Source: Bacteroidales bacterium
Lineage (GTDB): Bacteria > Bacteroidota > Bacteroidia > Bacteroidales > VadinHA17
Reading direction: 5' to 3'
Length of the DNA stretch: 64,000 nucleotides
Assembly: GCA_029210565.1 (NCBI GenBank)
Contig: JARGFQ010000011.1
Coordinates: 82,777-146,776, forward strand
Each line of letters begins with the position of its first letter. Within the stretch, counting starts at the first letter, position 1. The notes under the pieces were generated by a model. The model saw only the letters and a list, made by a program, of their open reading frames with translations. It was not told the DNA's origin and did not search any database. The translations under genes were made by a program, and so were the position numbers. Positions 52,650 to 62,430 of this stretch are shown here, piece by piece.

Positions 52650-55505
52650 GTGAAACATACCGAATACAAATATTCTCCGGTACGACTGCTAACAGCGGTT
52701 TTTCTCTTGCTTTTCTCCATGGCCGGAGTTGATGCACAATCCTATGTGCTCACAAATTACACCTCAAGGGACGGAATAGGACATGACCACGTGAGAAGTG
52801 TGGTGGCTGACAGCACTGGTTTCATATGGATGGCTACATGGGACGGGCTGACAAGGTATGACGGCACGGACTTCGTGAACTATTTCCACGACCCGGCAGA
52901 CAGCACTACCATTCCCTATTTTTCCGTCAACTCGGTTGTGATAGATGCTATTAACGACCTCTGGCTGACAACTGACAACGGTGTGCTCTGCAAGTTTGAC
53001 CGTGCCGTGGAGGAGTTCAGGGTGATCAGGATGCTGAACAATCACTCTATGGCTGATCTGGTGAACTTTGCTGCGGACCCTGACGGTCTGCTATGGTTTG
53101 TACTGCGGAGTGAGTTGCTCAGTTATGACCCCTTAAAGGGGAAGACAACATCATATCTATGGTCACAAAAACTGACCGACCTGGCGATGTTCAACTTCAG
53201 CCAGTTCAGCATCACCTTCGGCGACGCTGATAAGATATGGCTGACAGGTCCTGTAGTAATAGAGGCATCACTGGAAGCAGACACCCTGACCGGTGAAGGA
53301 AGGGCAGTAATCAGAAGCGTAAACAGCATCAAATGGCAGACTGGCAGACCGGGCACTTTCTTTGGCAGTACCGGGATGTCACGTATCACACGTGACAGCG
53401 AGGGGAACCTGTGGCTGGCATCCCTTAAGGGGTTGTTCAGGTATGACAGGGAACAGTCTCTCTTCACGGAATACGGCGGCAGTTGCAGTAACCTGACATT
53501 CAGAGACACAATCCCGATGGCATTCTACAGCCACGACAGCGGAATCAATATATGGCTCCCCGCGAGAAACAGAATAACAACGATACCGAAGGAGATTACT
53601 GGACTGCCTACTGCAATTTTCTTCTACGATGATGACATGCTCTGGTTTGCAACCCAGACAGAGGGCAATACCTACAAAGGAATTACCAAGGCTGTCTTTA
53701 CCTCCCGTGAATTCAGGCATATTGCCCCTTATACCGCCAGTGGTGGCGAGCTCAACATCTTCGGTATTGCAGGTGACAGCCAGGGTGCTCTCTGGCTTGC
53801 AGCCAGAGACAGGAATTATCTCATCAGGATAACGGCGCAGGGTAAAACTGAAAAGCTTAACATACTCATTGAAGAGGAACAGACCGTACTATGGCACCCG
53901 AGAGCATTCCTTCCCCACGAGAAAGGGATGTGGATCGGATACTATTTTAACAGACTGGTATGGTATGATGCTGCCACCCGGCAGATGGAAGAATACAGCC
54001 CGGCTGCATTTGTACATACCCTTTGTTACGACAGCGAGGGAGGGATACTGATTGCCGACCATGGCATGAAAAGGTTTGACCCGGAGACCGGGGCTGCGAA
54101 GAGCCTTTACGACCTGGGAGATACAATCAACATCTTTACCCTTCATCGCCAGGGCGACATCCTGTGGGCCGGATGCAATTACAGCTATCTCATGCGCCTC
54201 GACCTGGTTACCCGCACAGCCGATTCCATAAAGATAACCCGTGGAACTACCAATATCGAGGACATATGCGACGGTGATGACGGCGTACTGTGGCTTGCCA
54301 CCCTGGGTACGGGCGTATGCAGGTATGATCCGGCCATTGGCGAAAGATTTTTCTACACTACTGCATCAGGACTCTCAAACAACACTACATACTCTCTTCT
54401 CAGAGACTATGAAGGCAACATCTGGGCATCCACCAACAACGGGATCTCGGTTATCAATCCTGACAGCGAACTTATCAGGGTGTTCGGGGAGAATGACGGA
54501 CTGAGGATCCATGAATTCAATTCAGATGCATCATGGGTGACCGGCGACGGCAGGTTCATCCTCGGCGGCGTCGGCGGCGCCGTGGAGTTTGACCCGGCCC
54601 AGATTCTGAGCGGCTCACATGAAGAACTGTCAAATGATATTGTTCTGGAGAAGCTGGAGGTGTCAGCGATAAGGAAATTCCCCGGAAAACCTCTTTACCG
54701 TGCTGACACCATCACAATCGAGAAGGGGAATGACAATTTTCACCTCTCCTTTACAGTCCCCGAATACCGGCACCCGGAAAAGATCAGGTACAGATACCGC
54801 ATCAACGGCGATAATAATAACTGGTACTACACTGACCACAGCGACAGGAACATCAACTTCTCAAACCTTAAGCCCGGATGGTACGACCTGGAGACCCAGG
54901 CAACGGATTTCAGCGGCTCGTGGAGCATCTCCAGGAAGATCGCCATCCACATGAAGCCTTATTTCTACCAGACAACACTCTTCCGCATAGCACTCCCCGT
55001 GACTGTTCTGTTTCTGCTAACGCTGCTGCCCGGATTCATCATCAGCCAGCTGAGGCACAGGGAGCAGCAAAAGCGTGATGCATTGCGCCAGCAGGCTCTC
55101 AGAGGGCAGATGAATCCGCACTTCATCTTCAATGCCATGAACTCTATCAATTACTTTATCTCCAACAACGACCGCCGCTCTGCCAACAGGTATATATCAG
55201 ACTTTGCAAAACTTATCAGGACTGTCCTCAACAATATGAATGAAGACTACGTCAGGCTGAGCGCGGAGCTGGAATTGCTAGAAGATTATCTTGAGATTGA
55301 ACATCTGAGGTTCGGTGACAAGTTCGACTATACCCTGCACATCGATCCCCGGATCACCCCTGAGGCGGTGATGGTCTCTCCGGGCTTCGTTCAGCCATTC
55401 GTTGAAAATGCTATCTGGCACGGTCTGATGGGACTGGAAGAAAGGAAAGGAACGATTACCGTTGATGTGACCTTGAAAGAAAAGACCGATCTGCACAGTG
55501 GATGA
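52650..55505 (+). CDS. Beta-propeller sensor histidine kinase (LytS/YehU type), broken in its ATPase domain
   Basis: 951 residues from GTG 52650. A signal peptide is followed by a periplasmic region of two-component-regulator propeller repeats (for example GFIWMATWDGLTRYDG, NIWASTNNGISVIN) and a Y_Y_Y domain (about 690-760). One membrane helix follows (about 774-799), then a His_kinase domain with phospho-acceptor H824 in GQMNPHFIFNAMN and the N box FVENAIWHGL near 915. The frame then hits TGA at 55503-55505. The rest of the HATPase domain (DDDGVGR) continues in the +1 frame. The partner LytTR regulator follows at 55760. Confidence 0.85.
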   Translation: MKHTEYKYSPVRLLTAVFLLLFSMAGVDAQSYVLTNYTSRDGIGHDHVRSVVADSTGFIWMATWDGLTRYDGTDFVNYFHDPADSTTIPYFSVNSVVIDAINDLWLTTDNGVLCKFDRAVEEFRVIRMLNNHSMADLVNFAADPDGLLWFVLRSELLSYDPLKGKTTSYLWSQKLTDLAMFNFSQFSITFGDADKIWLTGPVVIEASLEADTLTGEGRAVIRSVNSIKWQTGRPGTFFGSTGMSRITRDSEGNLWLASLKGLFRYDREQSLFTEYGGSCSNLTFRDTIPMAFYSHDSGINIWLPARNRITTIPKEITGLPTAIFFYDDDMLWFATQTEGNTYKGITKAVFTSREFRHIAPYTASGGELNIFGIAGDSQGALWLAARDRNYLIRITAQGKTEKLNILIEEEQTVLWHPRAFLPHEKGMWIGYYFNRLVWYDAATRQMEEYSPAAFVHTLCYDSEGGILIADHGMKRFDPETGAAKSLYDLGDTINIFTLHRQGDILWAGCNYSYLMRLDLVTRTADSIKITRGTTNIEDICDGDDGVLWLATLGTGVCRYDPAIGERFFYTTASGLSNNTTYSLLRDYEGNIWASTNNGISVINPDSELIRVFGENDGLRIHEFNSDASWVTGDGRFILGGVGGAVEFDPAQILSGSHEELSNDIVLEKLEVSAIRKFPGKPLYRADTITIEKGNDNFHLSFTVPEYRHPEKIRYRYRINGDNNNWYYTDHSDRNINFSNLKPGWYDLETQATDFSGSWSISRKIAIHMKPYFYQTTLFRIALPVTVLFLLTLLPGFIISQLRHREQQKRDALRQQALRGQMNPHFIFNAMNSINYFISNNDRRSANRYISDFAKLIRTVLNNMNEDYVRLSAELELLEDYLEIEHLRFGDKFDYTLHIDPRITPEAVMVSPGFVQPFVENAIWHGLMGLEERKGTITVDVTLKEKTDLHSG

Positions 55506-55710
55506 CGATGGTGTAGGCAGGGCCAGGTCAGAAGCCATGAAAGACAGAAGCCTCCACGGCAAGTCCAGGGGTATGGCCCCTGCAATGGAACGGCTCAGGA
55601 TAATCAACAACCTGCATTCCGCAAATTGCCGGATAGATATCAGCGACCTTTACCCTGACAACAGGGAAACAGGAACCAGGGTTGTTATCGAAATCCCGGT
55701 GAAACCCTGA
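55498..55710 (+). pseudogene. Detached C-terminal ATPase segment of the sensor kinase (+1 frame)
   Basis: In this frame the sequence reads CTVDDDGVGRARSEAM, HGKSRGMAPAMERLRIIN and ends GTRVVIEIPVKP, the standard G1 box and end of LytS-type kinases. It overlaps the upstream frame by 8 bp. One nucleotide too many between about 55475 and 55500, near AAAGAAAAGACC, would explain the break. Either a sequencing error, a real frameshift mutation or programmed slippage. Confidence 0.85.
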
Positions 55711-55759
55711 AAGCAACAAATGTAAAGTCAGACATACAACATCCCAACCTTTAGGAAAT

Positions 55760-56503
55760 ATGATACGTGCTTTAATAATTGATGATGAACGACCTGCCAG
55801 GGAGGTAATTGCAAACTACCTCGCTGAATATTGTCCTGACGTTGAGGTGGTCAGCCATGCCTCGTCCGTCAGGGAAGGCTATAAATCAATAAAGGCCAGT
55901 TCGCCGGATGTGGTCTTTCTTGATGTGGAGATGGCTGACGGCACAGGCTTTGACCTGCTTTCAATGTTTGACACGGTCGATTTCAGGGTTGTCTTTGTCA
56001 CTGCTTATAGTGAATATGCCATCAGGGCCTTCAGGTTCAGCGCGGCAGATTACCTCCTTAAACCGATAAGCATAGATGAACTTATTGATGCTGTGGAAAA
56101 GGTCAGGAGAGCTGAAAGTACCGGCCTTAACAGCGAAGTTATCTCATCGCTCCTGAAAAACCTGAGGGAGGGACCAGCAAGGCAGTCGACACTCATAATT
56201 CCCAACATAAAGGGATTTGAAGTCCTGAAGGTACCTGAGATCATCATGTGCCAGGCCGATGGATACTGTACAAACTTTCACCTTACCGGTCAGAGGAAGG
56301 TGGTCAGCTCCAAAAACCTCAAACATTTCGACGGACTACTTGCCGATCAGGGATTCTTACGAGTTCACCACTCCTATCTTATTAATCTGGAACACGTTAC
56401 TGGATACACTAAACAGGGGGAGATACTGCTGTCAGAGAACCTGAAGGCCAGTCTGGGCAACTCCTACAAATCTGAGTTTATCAGAAGGTTCACCGGAAAA
56501 TAG
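55760..56503 (+). CDS. LytTR-family response regulator
   Basis: 247 residues: a receiver domain (ALIIDDERPAREVI start, phospho-acceptor D55 in VVFLDVEMADG, Lys in LLKPIS near 104) and a C-terminal LytTR DNA-binding domain (about 145-245; FLRVHHSYLINLEHV). It lies 49 bp after the kinase remnant and is its natural partner. Targets are unknown. A terminator follows at 56721. Confidence 0.94.
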   Translation: MIRALIIDDERPAREVIANYLAEYCPDVEVVSHASSVREGYKSIKASSPDVVFLDVEMADGTGFDLLSMFDTVDFRVVFVTAYSEYAIRAFRFSAADYLLKPISIDELIDAVEKVRRAESTGLNSEVISSLLKNLREGPARQSTLIIPNIKGFEVLKVPEIIMCQADGYCTNFHLTGQRKVVSSKNLKHFDGLLADQGFLRVHHSYLINLEHVTGYTKQGEILLSENLKASLGNSYKSEFIRRFTGK

Positions 56504-56805
56504 CTTTTCCGTGGTGTCAGACCGTTCATCTGTTGGGCCATATCATTCATCTGTTAGCTCAGGAGATGGTTCTGTGAGTTCCACCCTGCTGAATGCGCGA
56601 AGATACTTTCGTTTTGGTTATTTTTACGGCGAATTCTGACCCGGCCAGGAAATCACGGAAGGGTCAATCGCTTAAAAAGCAGTTCTTCCCCCCAATGCCG
56701 CACTGAAATGCGGAAACAAGATGAGCCCGGTTAACCTGGGCTCATTCTTTTTTACAGGAGGGTGCCTGCGGCATCCTCAATATCATTTAAAGGTAAAGGA
56801 AATGC
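56504..56805. other. Intergenic region between the LytTR regulator and rpoD
   Basis: 302 bp without a gene between convergent transcripts. It contains the intrinsic terminator at 56721-56752 and a second weaker hairpin, GAGGGTGCC-TGC-GGCATCCTC, at 56759-56779. Confidence 0.5.
56721..56752 (+). terminator. Intrinsic terminator
   Basis: ATGAGCCC and GGGCTCAT form an 8-bp stem around GGTTAACCT, followed by TCTTTTTTT. It ends transcription 218 bp after the LytTR gene. Confidence 0.75.
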
Positions 56806-57666
56806 TTACCCGAGGTAGCCCTTGAGCAGCTTGCTGCGCGATGTGTGCCGCAGGCGTCTTATGGCTTTCTCCTTTATCTGTCTTACCCTCTCACGGGTAA
56901 GGCCAAACTTTTCACCTATCTCCTCCAGCGTCATCTCCTGGCAGCCAATGCCGAAGAAATAGCGTATGATGTCCCTCTCACGCTCAGTGAGAGTGGTCAG
57001 GGCACGCTCTATCTCCTTGGAGAGCGACTCGTCAATGAGCATCTTGTCAGCAATGGGAGAATCGAGGTTGGTAAGCACATCCAGGAGACTGTTATCTTCA
57101 CCCTCAACGAAAGGTGCATCGACAGAAACATGGCGACCTGACACCTTGAGGGTATCGGCAACCTTCTCCTTCGGAAGATCAAGCACTTCCGCCAGCTCTT
57201 CAGGTGACGGCGTACGCTCGTTTTCCTGCTCAAACCGGGCAAAAGCCTTGTTGATCTTGTTAAGAGAACCAACCTGGTTCAGAGGCAGACGCACTATCCT
57301 CGACTGCTCTGCCAGAGCCTGGAGGATGGATTGCCTGATCCACCATACCGCATATGAAATGAATTTGAATCCGCGGGTCTCGTCAAACTTTTCTGCTGCC
57401 TTGATAAGGCCAAGGTTACCCTCATTAATGAGGTCCGGGAGGCTAAGTCCCTGGTTCTGATACTGCTTGGCCACTGAGACAACAAAACGGAGATTTGCTT
57501 TCGTTAGCTTCTCCAAAGCTGCCCTGTCACCCTTTTTGATCCTCTGCGCAAGCTCTACCTCTTCCTCAACCGATATCAACTCTTCCTTACCAATCTCCTG
57601 CAGATATTTGTCCAACGATGCACTCTCACGGTTGGTTATGGATTTGGTAATCTTAAGTTGTCTCAT
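56806..57666 (-). CDS. rpoD: Primary RNA polymerase sigma factor (RpoD/SigA, short Bacteroidota form)
   Basis: 286 residues. Region 1.2 ([27 protein letters not shown]) is followed by region 2 ([39 protein letters not shown]), region 3, and region 4 ([34 protein letters not shown]). Region 1.1 is absent, as in all Bacteroidota primary sigma factors. This is the protein expected to read the TAnnTTTG elements seen throughout the window. It has a promoter with both elements. Confidence 0.96.
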   Translation of the reverse strand: MRQLKITKSITNRESASLDKYLQEIGKEELISVEEEVELAQRIKKGDRAALEKLTKANLRFVVSVAKQYQNQGLSLPDLINEGNLGLIKAAEKFDETRGFKFISYAVWWIRQSILQALAEQSRIVRLPLNQVGSLNKINKAFARFEQENERTPSPEELAEVLDLPKEKVADTLKVSGRHVSVDAPFVEGEDNSLLDVLTNLDSPIADKMLIDESLSKEIERALTTLTERERDIIRYFFGIGCQEMTLEEIGEKFGLTRERVRQIKEKAIRRLRHTSRSKLLKGYLG

Positions 57667-57694
57667 TCTTTTTGCCCCTTCGAAAAAATTTTCG

Positions 57695-57726
57695 CAAAGA
57701 TACTGCTTTAAAAGTTAATAACCAAA
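57695..57726 (-). promoter_or_regulatory. Promoter (-33 TTTG, -7 TATCTTTG) for rpoD
   Basis: On the minus strand TTTG (57726-57723) and TATCTTTG (57702-57695) are separated by 20 bp. The leader is about 22 bases. Confidence 0.65.
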
Positions 57727-57803
57727 TATAATACCTCAATCAAACAGAGGGGAGCCAATGCTTTCAATCTCCTGATCTGCTTATTGTTACTAAATCCCTG
57801 ATG

Positions 57804-59255
57804 CTACCTCCTGGTCTGGTACTTGAAGTAGGTCCCGTCAGGGGTAAATCCCTCTATGGAAGTGAGGTTCTTCTCATCATTCGTTGCCCGGCGTATGTCC
57901 GCAGCACTGTTCACCTTCTGACCGTTCACGTCAACAATGACTGTTCCTCTGCCAAGCCCAAAATCCCGCAGGCGGCCTTCAGTGATTGAGGTGATCTTGA
58001 CCCCGTTGCTAATCCTGTACTTCTGCTTGTCACCGGATGTTACCGGGGAGAAGGTTGCGCCAAATATTGAAGTGCTCTGTGAACCCGGGGCAACGATTCC
58101 AGTACCGCCCTCGATGTTGCGCAGAGTTACCATTTTCTTAGCCTGCCTGCCCTTACGCAGGTATGTCACTTCAAGCCTGTCTCCGGGTCTGTAGCGGTTT
58201 ACCTTCTCCTGCAGGTCGGCAGTAGTCTCAACCGACTCACCGTTGATGGCGATTATCACATCCTTCTCAGCAAGGCCGGCAGCCTGTGCGGCTCCGTCCT
58301 CCACCACTCCTGCAAGATATACTCCTTTTATTTCCCTGAGTTTTTCTGCCTCAGCTATCTCTGAATTGACGTCGGTAATGTTCACTCCCAGGAGTCCTCT
58401 CTGAACTTCGCCGTACTCCCTGAGATCTTCGTAAACTTTTTTTACGATGGACGAAGGAACTGCAAAAGAGTTGCCGGCATAGGCACCGCTGGGTGAAATT
58501 ATGGCTGTGGTAATGCCTATCAGCTCCCCGGCAGTATTCACCAATGCACCACCGCTGTTACCCTGGTTCAGAGCAGCATCAGTCTGTATGAATGACTCGA
58601 TACGGTACTGGTTGTCAAGAAGCCCCAGACTCCTGCCCCGGGCACTGACTATACCTGCCGTCACCGTCGAAGTCAGATTGAACGGGTTCCCTACTGCGAG
58701 CACCCACTCGCCCAGCCTGATGGCATCGGAGTTTCCGAATTTGATGTAGGGCAGCCCTGTGGCCTTTATCTTCAGAAGGGCAATGTCAGTGCTGGGATCA
58801 CGCCCTACTACATCCGCCCCAAATGTCCGCTTGTCATTCAAAGTAACCTCAACCTCATCAGCCTCCTCAATTACATGATTGTTGGTCACTATGTAACCAT
58901 CAGCGGTCACAATCACACCGGAGCCAAACCCACGGACCTCCCTCGGCCGGCCTGCCCCCGGACCGTAGAAAAACTCATACAGCGGATTGCTGTAATCTGA
59001 GCTGACAGTGGCCTTCGTCTTGACATGAACCACTGCGTGAACCGTATTCTCAGCAGCAAAGGTGAAATCATTCACACCTGACTGAGGCACCATAGAGGTG
59101 TACCTGGCATTCTCCTCAATCATCTGCCTCTCCTTCTCCGTTCCTGTCACCAGATTATCCCTGTCGAGAAACCTGGTGTAGATGAATAGCCCTGCAAGCG
59201 CTCCAAACAGCGCAATCAGCAATGTAACTATGAGACTCTTACCTTTCATATTCAT
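57804..59255 (-). CDS. degQ: Do-family serine endopeptidase (DegQ/HtrA)
   Basis: Periplasmic protease/chaperone for misfolded envelope proteins. The 483-residue protein has an N-terminal membrane anchor (LIVTLLIALFGALAGLFIY), a trypsin-like domain with triad H127 (TNNHVI), D157 (STDIALLKI) and S234 (GNSGGALV), and two PDZ domains (about 285-370 and 400-475). No cleavable signal site is obvious, so it may stay anchored. ATG 59255 or 59249 are equivalent choices. Confidence 0.95.
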   Translation of the reverse strand: MNMKGKSLIVTLLIALFGALAGLFIYTRFLDRDNLVTGTEKERQMIEENARYTSMVPQSGVNDFTFAAENTVHAVVHVKTKATVSSDYSNPLYEFFYGPGAGRPREVRGFGSGVIVTADGYIVTNNHVIEEADEVEVTLNDKRTFGADVVGRDPSTDIALLKIKATGLPYIKFGNSDAIRLGEWVLAVGNPFNLTSTVTAGIVSARGRSLGLLDNQYRIESFIQTDAALNQGNSGGALVNTAGELIGITTAIISPSGAYAGNSFAVPSSIVKKVYEDLREYGEVQRGLLGVNITDVNSEIAEAEKLREIKGVYLAGVVEDGAAQAAGLAEKDVIIAINGESVETTADLQEKVNRYRPGDRLEVTYLRKGRQAKKMVTLRNIEGGTGIVAPGSQSTSIFGATFSPVTSGDKQKYRISNGVKITSITEGRLRDFGLGRGTVIVDVNGQKVNSAADIRRATNDEKNLTSIEGFTPDGTYFKYQTRR

Positions 59256-59420
59256 TGATTCTTTTGTTTTGTCATCTGTCCCACTTATGCTGCAAATTGC
59301 GTGCCTCGTAAAATATTAAGTATCTTTACAACCGCATAAATGGTAAATTGTTTTACAAATTTTCGTTTTTTTAACAGACCGGTGCCGCGATCTTTTAATA
59401 ATTAACTTCATTTTAACGGA

Positions 59421-60203
59421 ATGATAATTCCCTTTAACAAATATGAGGGTACAGGCAATGACTTTATCATTGTACGAAACAATCCCAGGCTCCTTGACCA
59501 CAATGATAACAATATCTTCAAAAGGCTGTGCAATAGACGTTTCGGGATAGGAGCTGACGGGCTCATACTAATCGAAGATTCCCCCGGCTATGATTTCAAA
59601 ATGCTCTACTACAATGCTGACGGCTCTCCGGGAGAAATGTGCGGTAACGGCGGACGCTGTGCGGCACACTTTGTCATGAAACATCTTACCGCACCCCGCA
59701 ACCTCTCCTTCCTGGCTGGCGACGGTCCGCATACAGCCAGATCAGCCGGTGATGATATAATAGAGATATCGGTAAGGGACGTGAGGGAGTCCAAAGAAAC
59801 CCCTGACGGCATCATGGTAAACACCGGTGTACCTCACCTGGTAATCTTCACAGATGATACGGAGAGAGCTGATTTTGTGACATTTGCACGTGGCATCCGG
59901 TATTCGTCACGCTATGCCCCCGAGGGAGTCAATGTGAACCTGGTAAGGGTAACAGATAACGGTTTGGTAATCAGGACGTATGAACGGGGAGTGGAAGATG
60001 AAACCCTATCATGCGGTACCGGCGCAACGGCATCTGCCATTGCGGCAGCCCTGACCGGAAAAATTGTCACTGGTGAGACCCGGGTGAGCGTCAGGGGCGG
60101 CGAACTTCATATCAGGTTTGTAACTGACGGGGCGGCAGCCTCGGAGGTATATCTTACCGGACCGGCAACATTTGTATTCAGCGGAGAGACAGAAATCCTA
60201 TAA
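59421..60203 (+). CDS. dapF: Diaminopimelate epimerase
   Basis: Converts LL- to meso-diaminopimelate for peptidoglycan and lysine synthesis. The 260-residue protein has the two catalytic cysteines, C74 in EMCGNGGRC and C198 in LSCGTGAT, with the conserved start FNKYEGTGNDF. Length is normal. The S9 hydrolase gene follows 10 bp later. Confidence 0.96.
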   Translation: MIIPFNKYEGTGNDFIIVRNNPRLLDHNDNNIFKRLCNRRFGIGADGLILIEDSPGYDFKMLYYNADGSPGEMCGNGGRCAAHFVMKHLTAPRNLSFLAGDGPHTARSAGDDIIEISVRDVRESKETPDGIMVNTGVPHLVIFTDDTERADFVTFARGIRYSSRYAPEGVNVNLVRVTDNGLVIRTYERGVEDETLSCGTGATASAIAAALTGKIVTGETRVSVRGGELHIRFVTDGAAASEVYLTGPATFVFSGETEIL

Positions 60204-60213
60204 CATACCAATT

Positions 60214-61311
60214 ATGAAACAGAACTCAGTGAAAAGCCCTTTCTTAATCTTCCTTTTCATCTCCTTATGTCCGGCACTTGTAGCGCAGCCCGGCAACGCC
60301 GAGATCATGGATGCCCTGAACAATGTGGGACGCCGGTTTGAGTCCCTGAACCATCGCCTTGATGTTCTGGAAAAGAATATTGACGATATCCTCTGGTATG
60401 AGCGCGTGGGCGATGTGGCCTTCATTGACAAGATCTATACGACTGGTCCACCCCCTGCAAAAGAGAGTAATCCAACCGGCCAGGGCGCCGGCAACCCCCT
60501 GAAACTCTGGAGCTATGTCTTCATACCCCGCGATGCGGACGCGTCAAAAAAATACCCCCTGCTGGTCTTCCCTCACGGCGGCGTCCATGCCAACTTCACC
60601 ACCTATTACACCCACATCATCCGTGAGATGGTAGCCCAGGGCTATATCGTCGTTGCAGCCGAATACCGGGGTTCAACCGGCTACGGTGCGGGCATGTACC
60701 GGCAGATCGACTACGGCGGCCTGGAGGTTGAGGATGTCGATGCCAGCAGAAAGTATATGATCGAAAACTATGAGATCGTTGACAGAGACCGGGTGGGTGT
60801 CATCGGCTGGAGCCACGGCGGACTGATAGGGCTGTTCTGTATCTTCGATCACCCGGAGGCATACAAAGCCTGCTTTGCAGGCGTGCCTGTCAGCGACGTC
60901 ATAGCACGCATGGGCTACAAGGACGACAGCTACCGGGATCTCTACTCCGCCCCATACCATATAGGCAAGACGGCCGATGAGAATGTGGCCGAGTATCGCA
61001 GGCGCTCCCCTGCATGGCAGGTTGACCGCTACCAAAACACTCCGCTGCTGATCCACACCAACACCATCGACGAGGATGTGAACGTTCTTGAGGTCGAACA
61101 CCTTATAAAATCACTCAAGGCAGCCGGAAAACAGAATTTCAGTTATAAAATATTCGAGGAGATGCCCGGAGGCCACTCTTTTGACAGGATGGATTACCGC
61201 GAGGCCAGGAAGATCAGACTCGACATATACAGCTTCCTCAACGGCCACCTGAAGCCGCCCCGGCCCTTTAAATCGCTCCGTGACCTGGAGAGAGCCGCCT
61301 ACCGTTTCTGA
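60214..61311 (+). CDS. Secreted S9-family alpha/beta hydrolase (prolyl oligopeptidase-like)
   Basis: 365 residues from ATG 60214; an earlier in-frame start at 60172 would overlap dapF and precede the signal peptide. A signal peptide (FLIFLFISLCPALVAQ) is followed by a short linker and the hydrolase fold. Nucleophile Ser is in GWSHGG near 200, the acid in TIDEDVN near 285, and His in PGGHSF near 320. No beta-propeller is present, so it is a compact peptidase or esterase; substrate not predictable. Its TGA overlaps the rlmN ATG by one base. Confidence 0.85.
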   Translation: MKQNSVKSPFLIFLFISLCPALVAQPGNAEIMDALNNVGRRFESLNHRLDVLEKNIDDILWYERVGDVAFIDKIYTTGPPPAKESNPTGQGAGNPLKLWSYVFIPRDADASKKYPLLVFPHGGVHANFTTYYTHIIREMVAQGYIVVAAEYRGSTGYGAGMYRQIDYGGLEVEDVDASRKYMIENYEIVDRDRVGVIGWSHGGLIGLFCIFDHPEAYKACFAGVPVSDVIARMGYKDDSYRDLYSAPYHIGKTADENVAEYRRRSPAWQVDRYQNTPLLIHTNTIDEDVNVLEVEHLIKSLKAAGKQNFSYKIFEEMPGGHSFDRMDYREARKIRLDIYSFLNGHLKPPRPFKSLRDLERAAYRF

Positions 61312-62339
61312 TGAGCAGGCAACGACTCTTCGGTAAGACACTGGATGAGCTGTCAGACATCACCGCAGCGGCATCGCTTCCCACTTACGCTGCACGGCAA
61401 ATCGCTGGCTGGCTCTACAGGCGGGAGGCACCTGAGATCAGCGGAATGACTGACCTCTCTCTTGCTGCGCGCAGCCTGCTGGAGAAAGAGTGGGAGACCG
61501 GACTCACCCCGCCCTCGTCAGTGGCCTCCGCCAGTGACGGCACAAAAAAATACCTCTTTGGCATCTCTGATAACCGGTTTATAGAGACAGCCTTCATCCC
61601 TGACCGTGACCGGGCTACGGTATGCCTCTCGGTACAGTCGGGATGCCGCATGGGATGCCACTTCTGCATGACGGCAAGACAGGGGTTCCAGGGCAATCTA
61701 TCATCAGGCGACATCCTGAACCAGTTCAGAAGCATCCCCGAGCACCTGTCCCTGACCAATATTGTCTATATGGGCATGGGCGAGCCTCTCGACAACTTCG
61801 AAGAGGTGATGAAGAGCCTGGAGATACTCACCTCGGAGTGGGGTTACGGATGGAGTCCCTCACGTATTACGGTAAGCACCATAGGGATCACCGACAGGAT
61901 ACGTGATTTCCTGGAGGGCACCCGGTGTCACCTCGCCGTCAGCCTGCACTCCCCCTTCGATGAGGAGCGCCAGGCGCTGATGCCGGTCCAGAAAGCTCAC
62001 CCCATCAAAAATGCGCTCGAAGTAATCAGGGGGTACGACTTCGGGAGACAGAGACGGATATCCTTTGAATACATTCTGTTCGAGGGGCTCAATGACACCC
62101 CCGCACATGTCAGGGAGCTGGCCAGGATCCTCAACGGCATTCGCTGCCGCATCAACCTGATCCGGTTTCATGCCATTCCGGGCTCCGAATACCGGAGTCC
62201 TGATGCGAAAGCCATGGAGGCATTTCGTGACCACCTCAATGCAAAAGGGATTACAGCCACAATACGTGCCAGCCGCGGCGAGGATATCGGCGCCGCCTGC
62301 GGCCTGCTTTCAACACTTGAACAAAACAAAACCAGATGA
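61311..62339 (+). CDS. rlmN: Dual-specificity 23S rRNA/tRNA adenine-C2 methyltransferase RlmN
   Basis: Radical-SAM enzyme that methylates A2503 of 23S rRNA and A37 of some tRNAs. The 342-residue protein has the cluster motif C112-x3-C116-x2-C119 (GCRMGCHFCM), the GMGEPLDN motif, and a catalytic Cys near the C-terminus (GAACGLL). An alanine/helical N-domain precedes the barrel. Start codon overlaps the S9 hydrolase stop. RlmN rather than Cfr by the N-domain and context. Confidence 0.95.
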   Translation: MSRQRLFGKTLDELSDITAAASLPTYAARQIAGWLYRREAPEISGMTDLSLAARSLLEKEWETGLTPPSSVASASDGTKKYLFGISDNRFIETAFIPDRDRATVCLSVQSGCRMGCHFCMTARQGFQGNLSSGDILNQFRSIPEHLSLTNIVYMGMGEPLDNFEEVMKSLEILTSEWGYGWSPSRITVSTIGITDRIRDFLEGTRCHLAVSLHSPFDEERQALMPVQKAHPIKNALEVIRGYDFGRQRRISFEYILFEGLNDTPAHVRELARILNGIRCRINLIRFHAIPGSEYRSPDAKAMEAFRDHLNAKGITATIRASRGEDIGAACGLLSTLEQNKTR

Positions 62340-62430
62340 CACTTGCATGAGCAAGTGCCTGCATCAGGGTAAGATTACCATTTTTCATGTAAGTTCCATT
62401 CAACCAATAGAATAAACATAAGATAATCCA

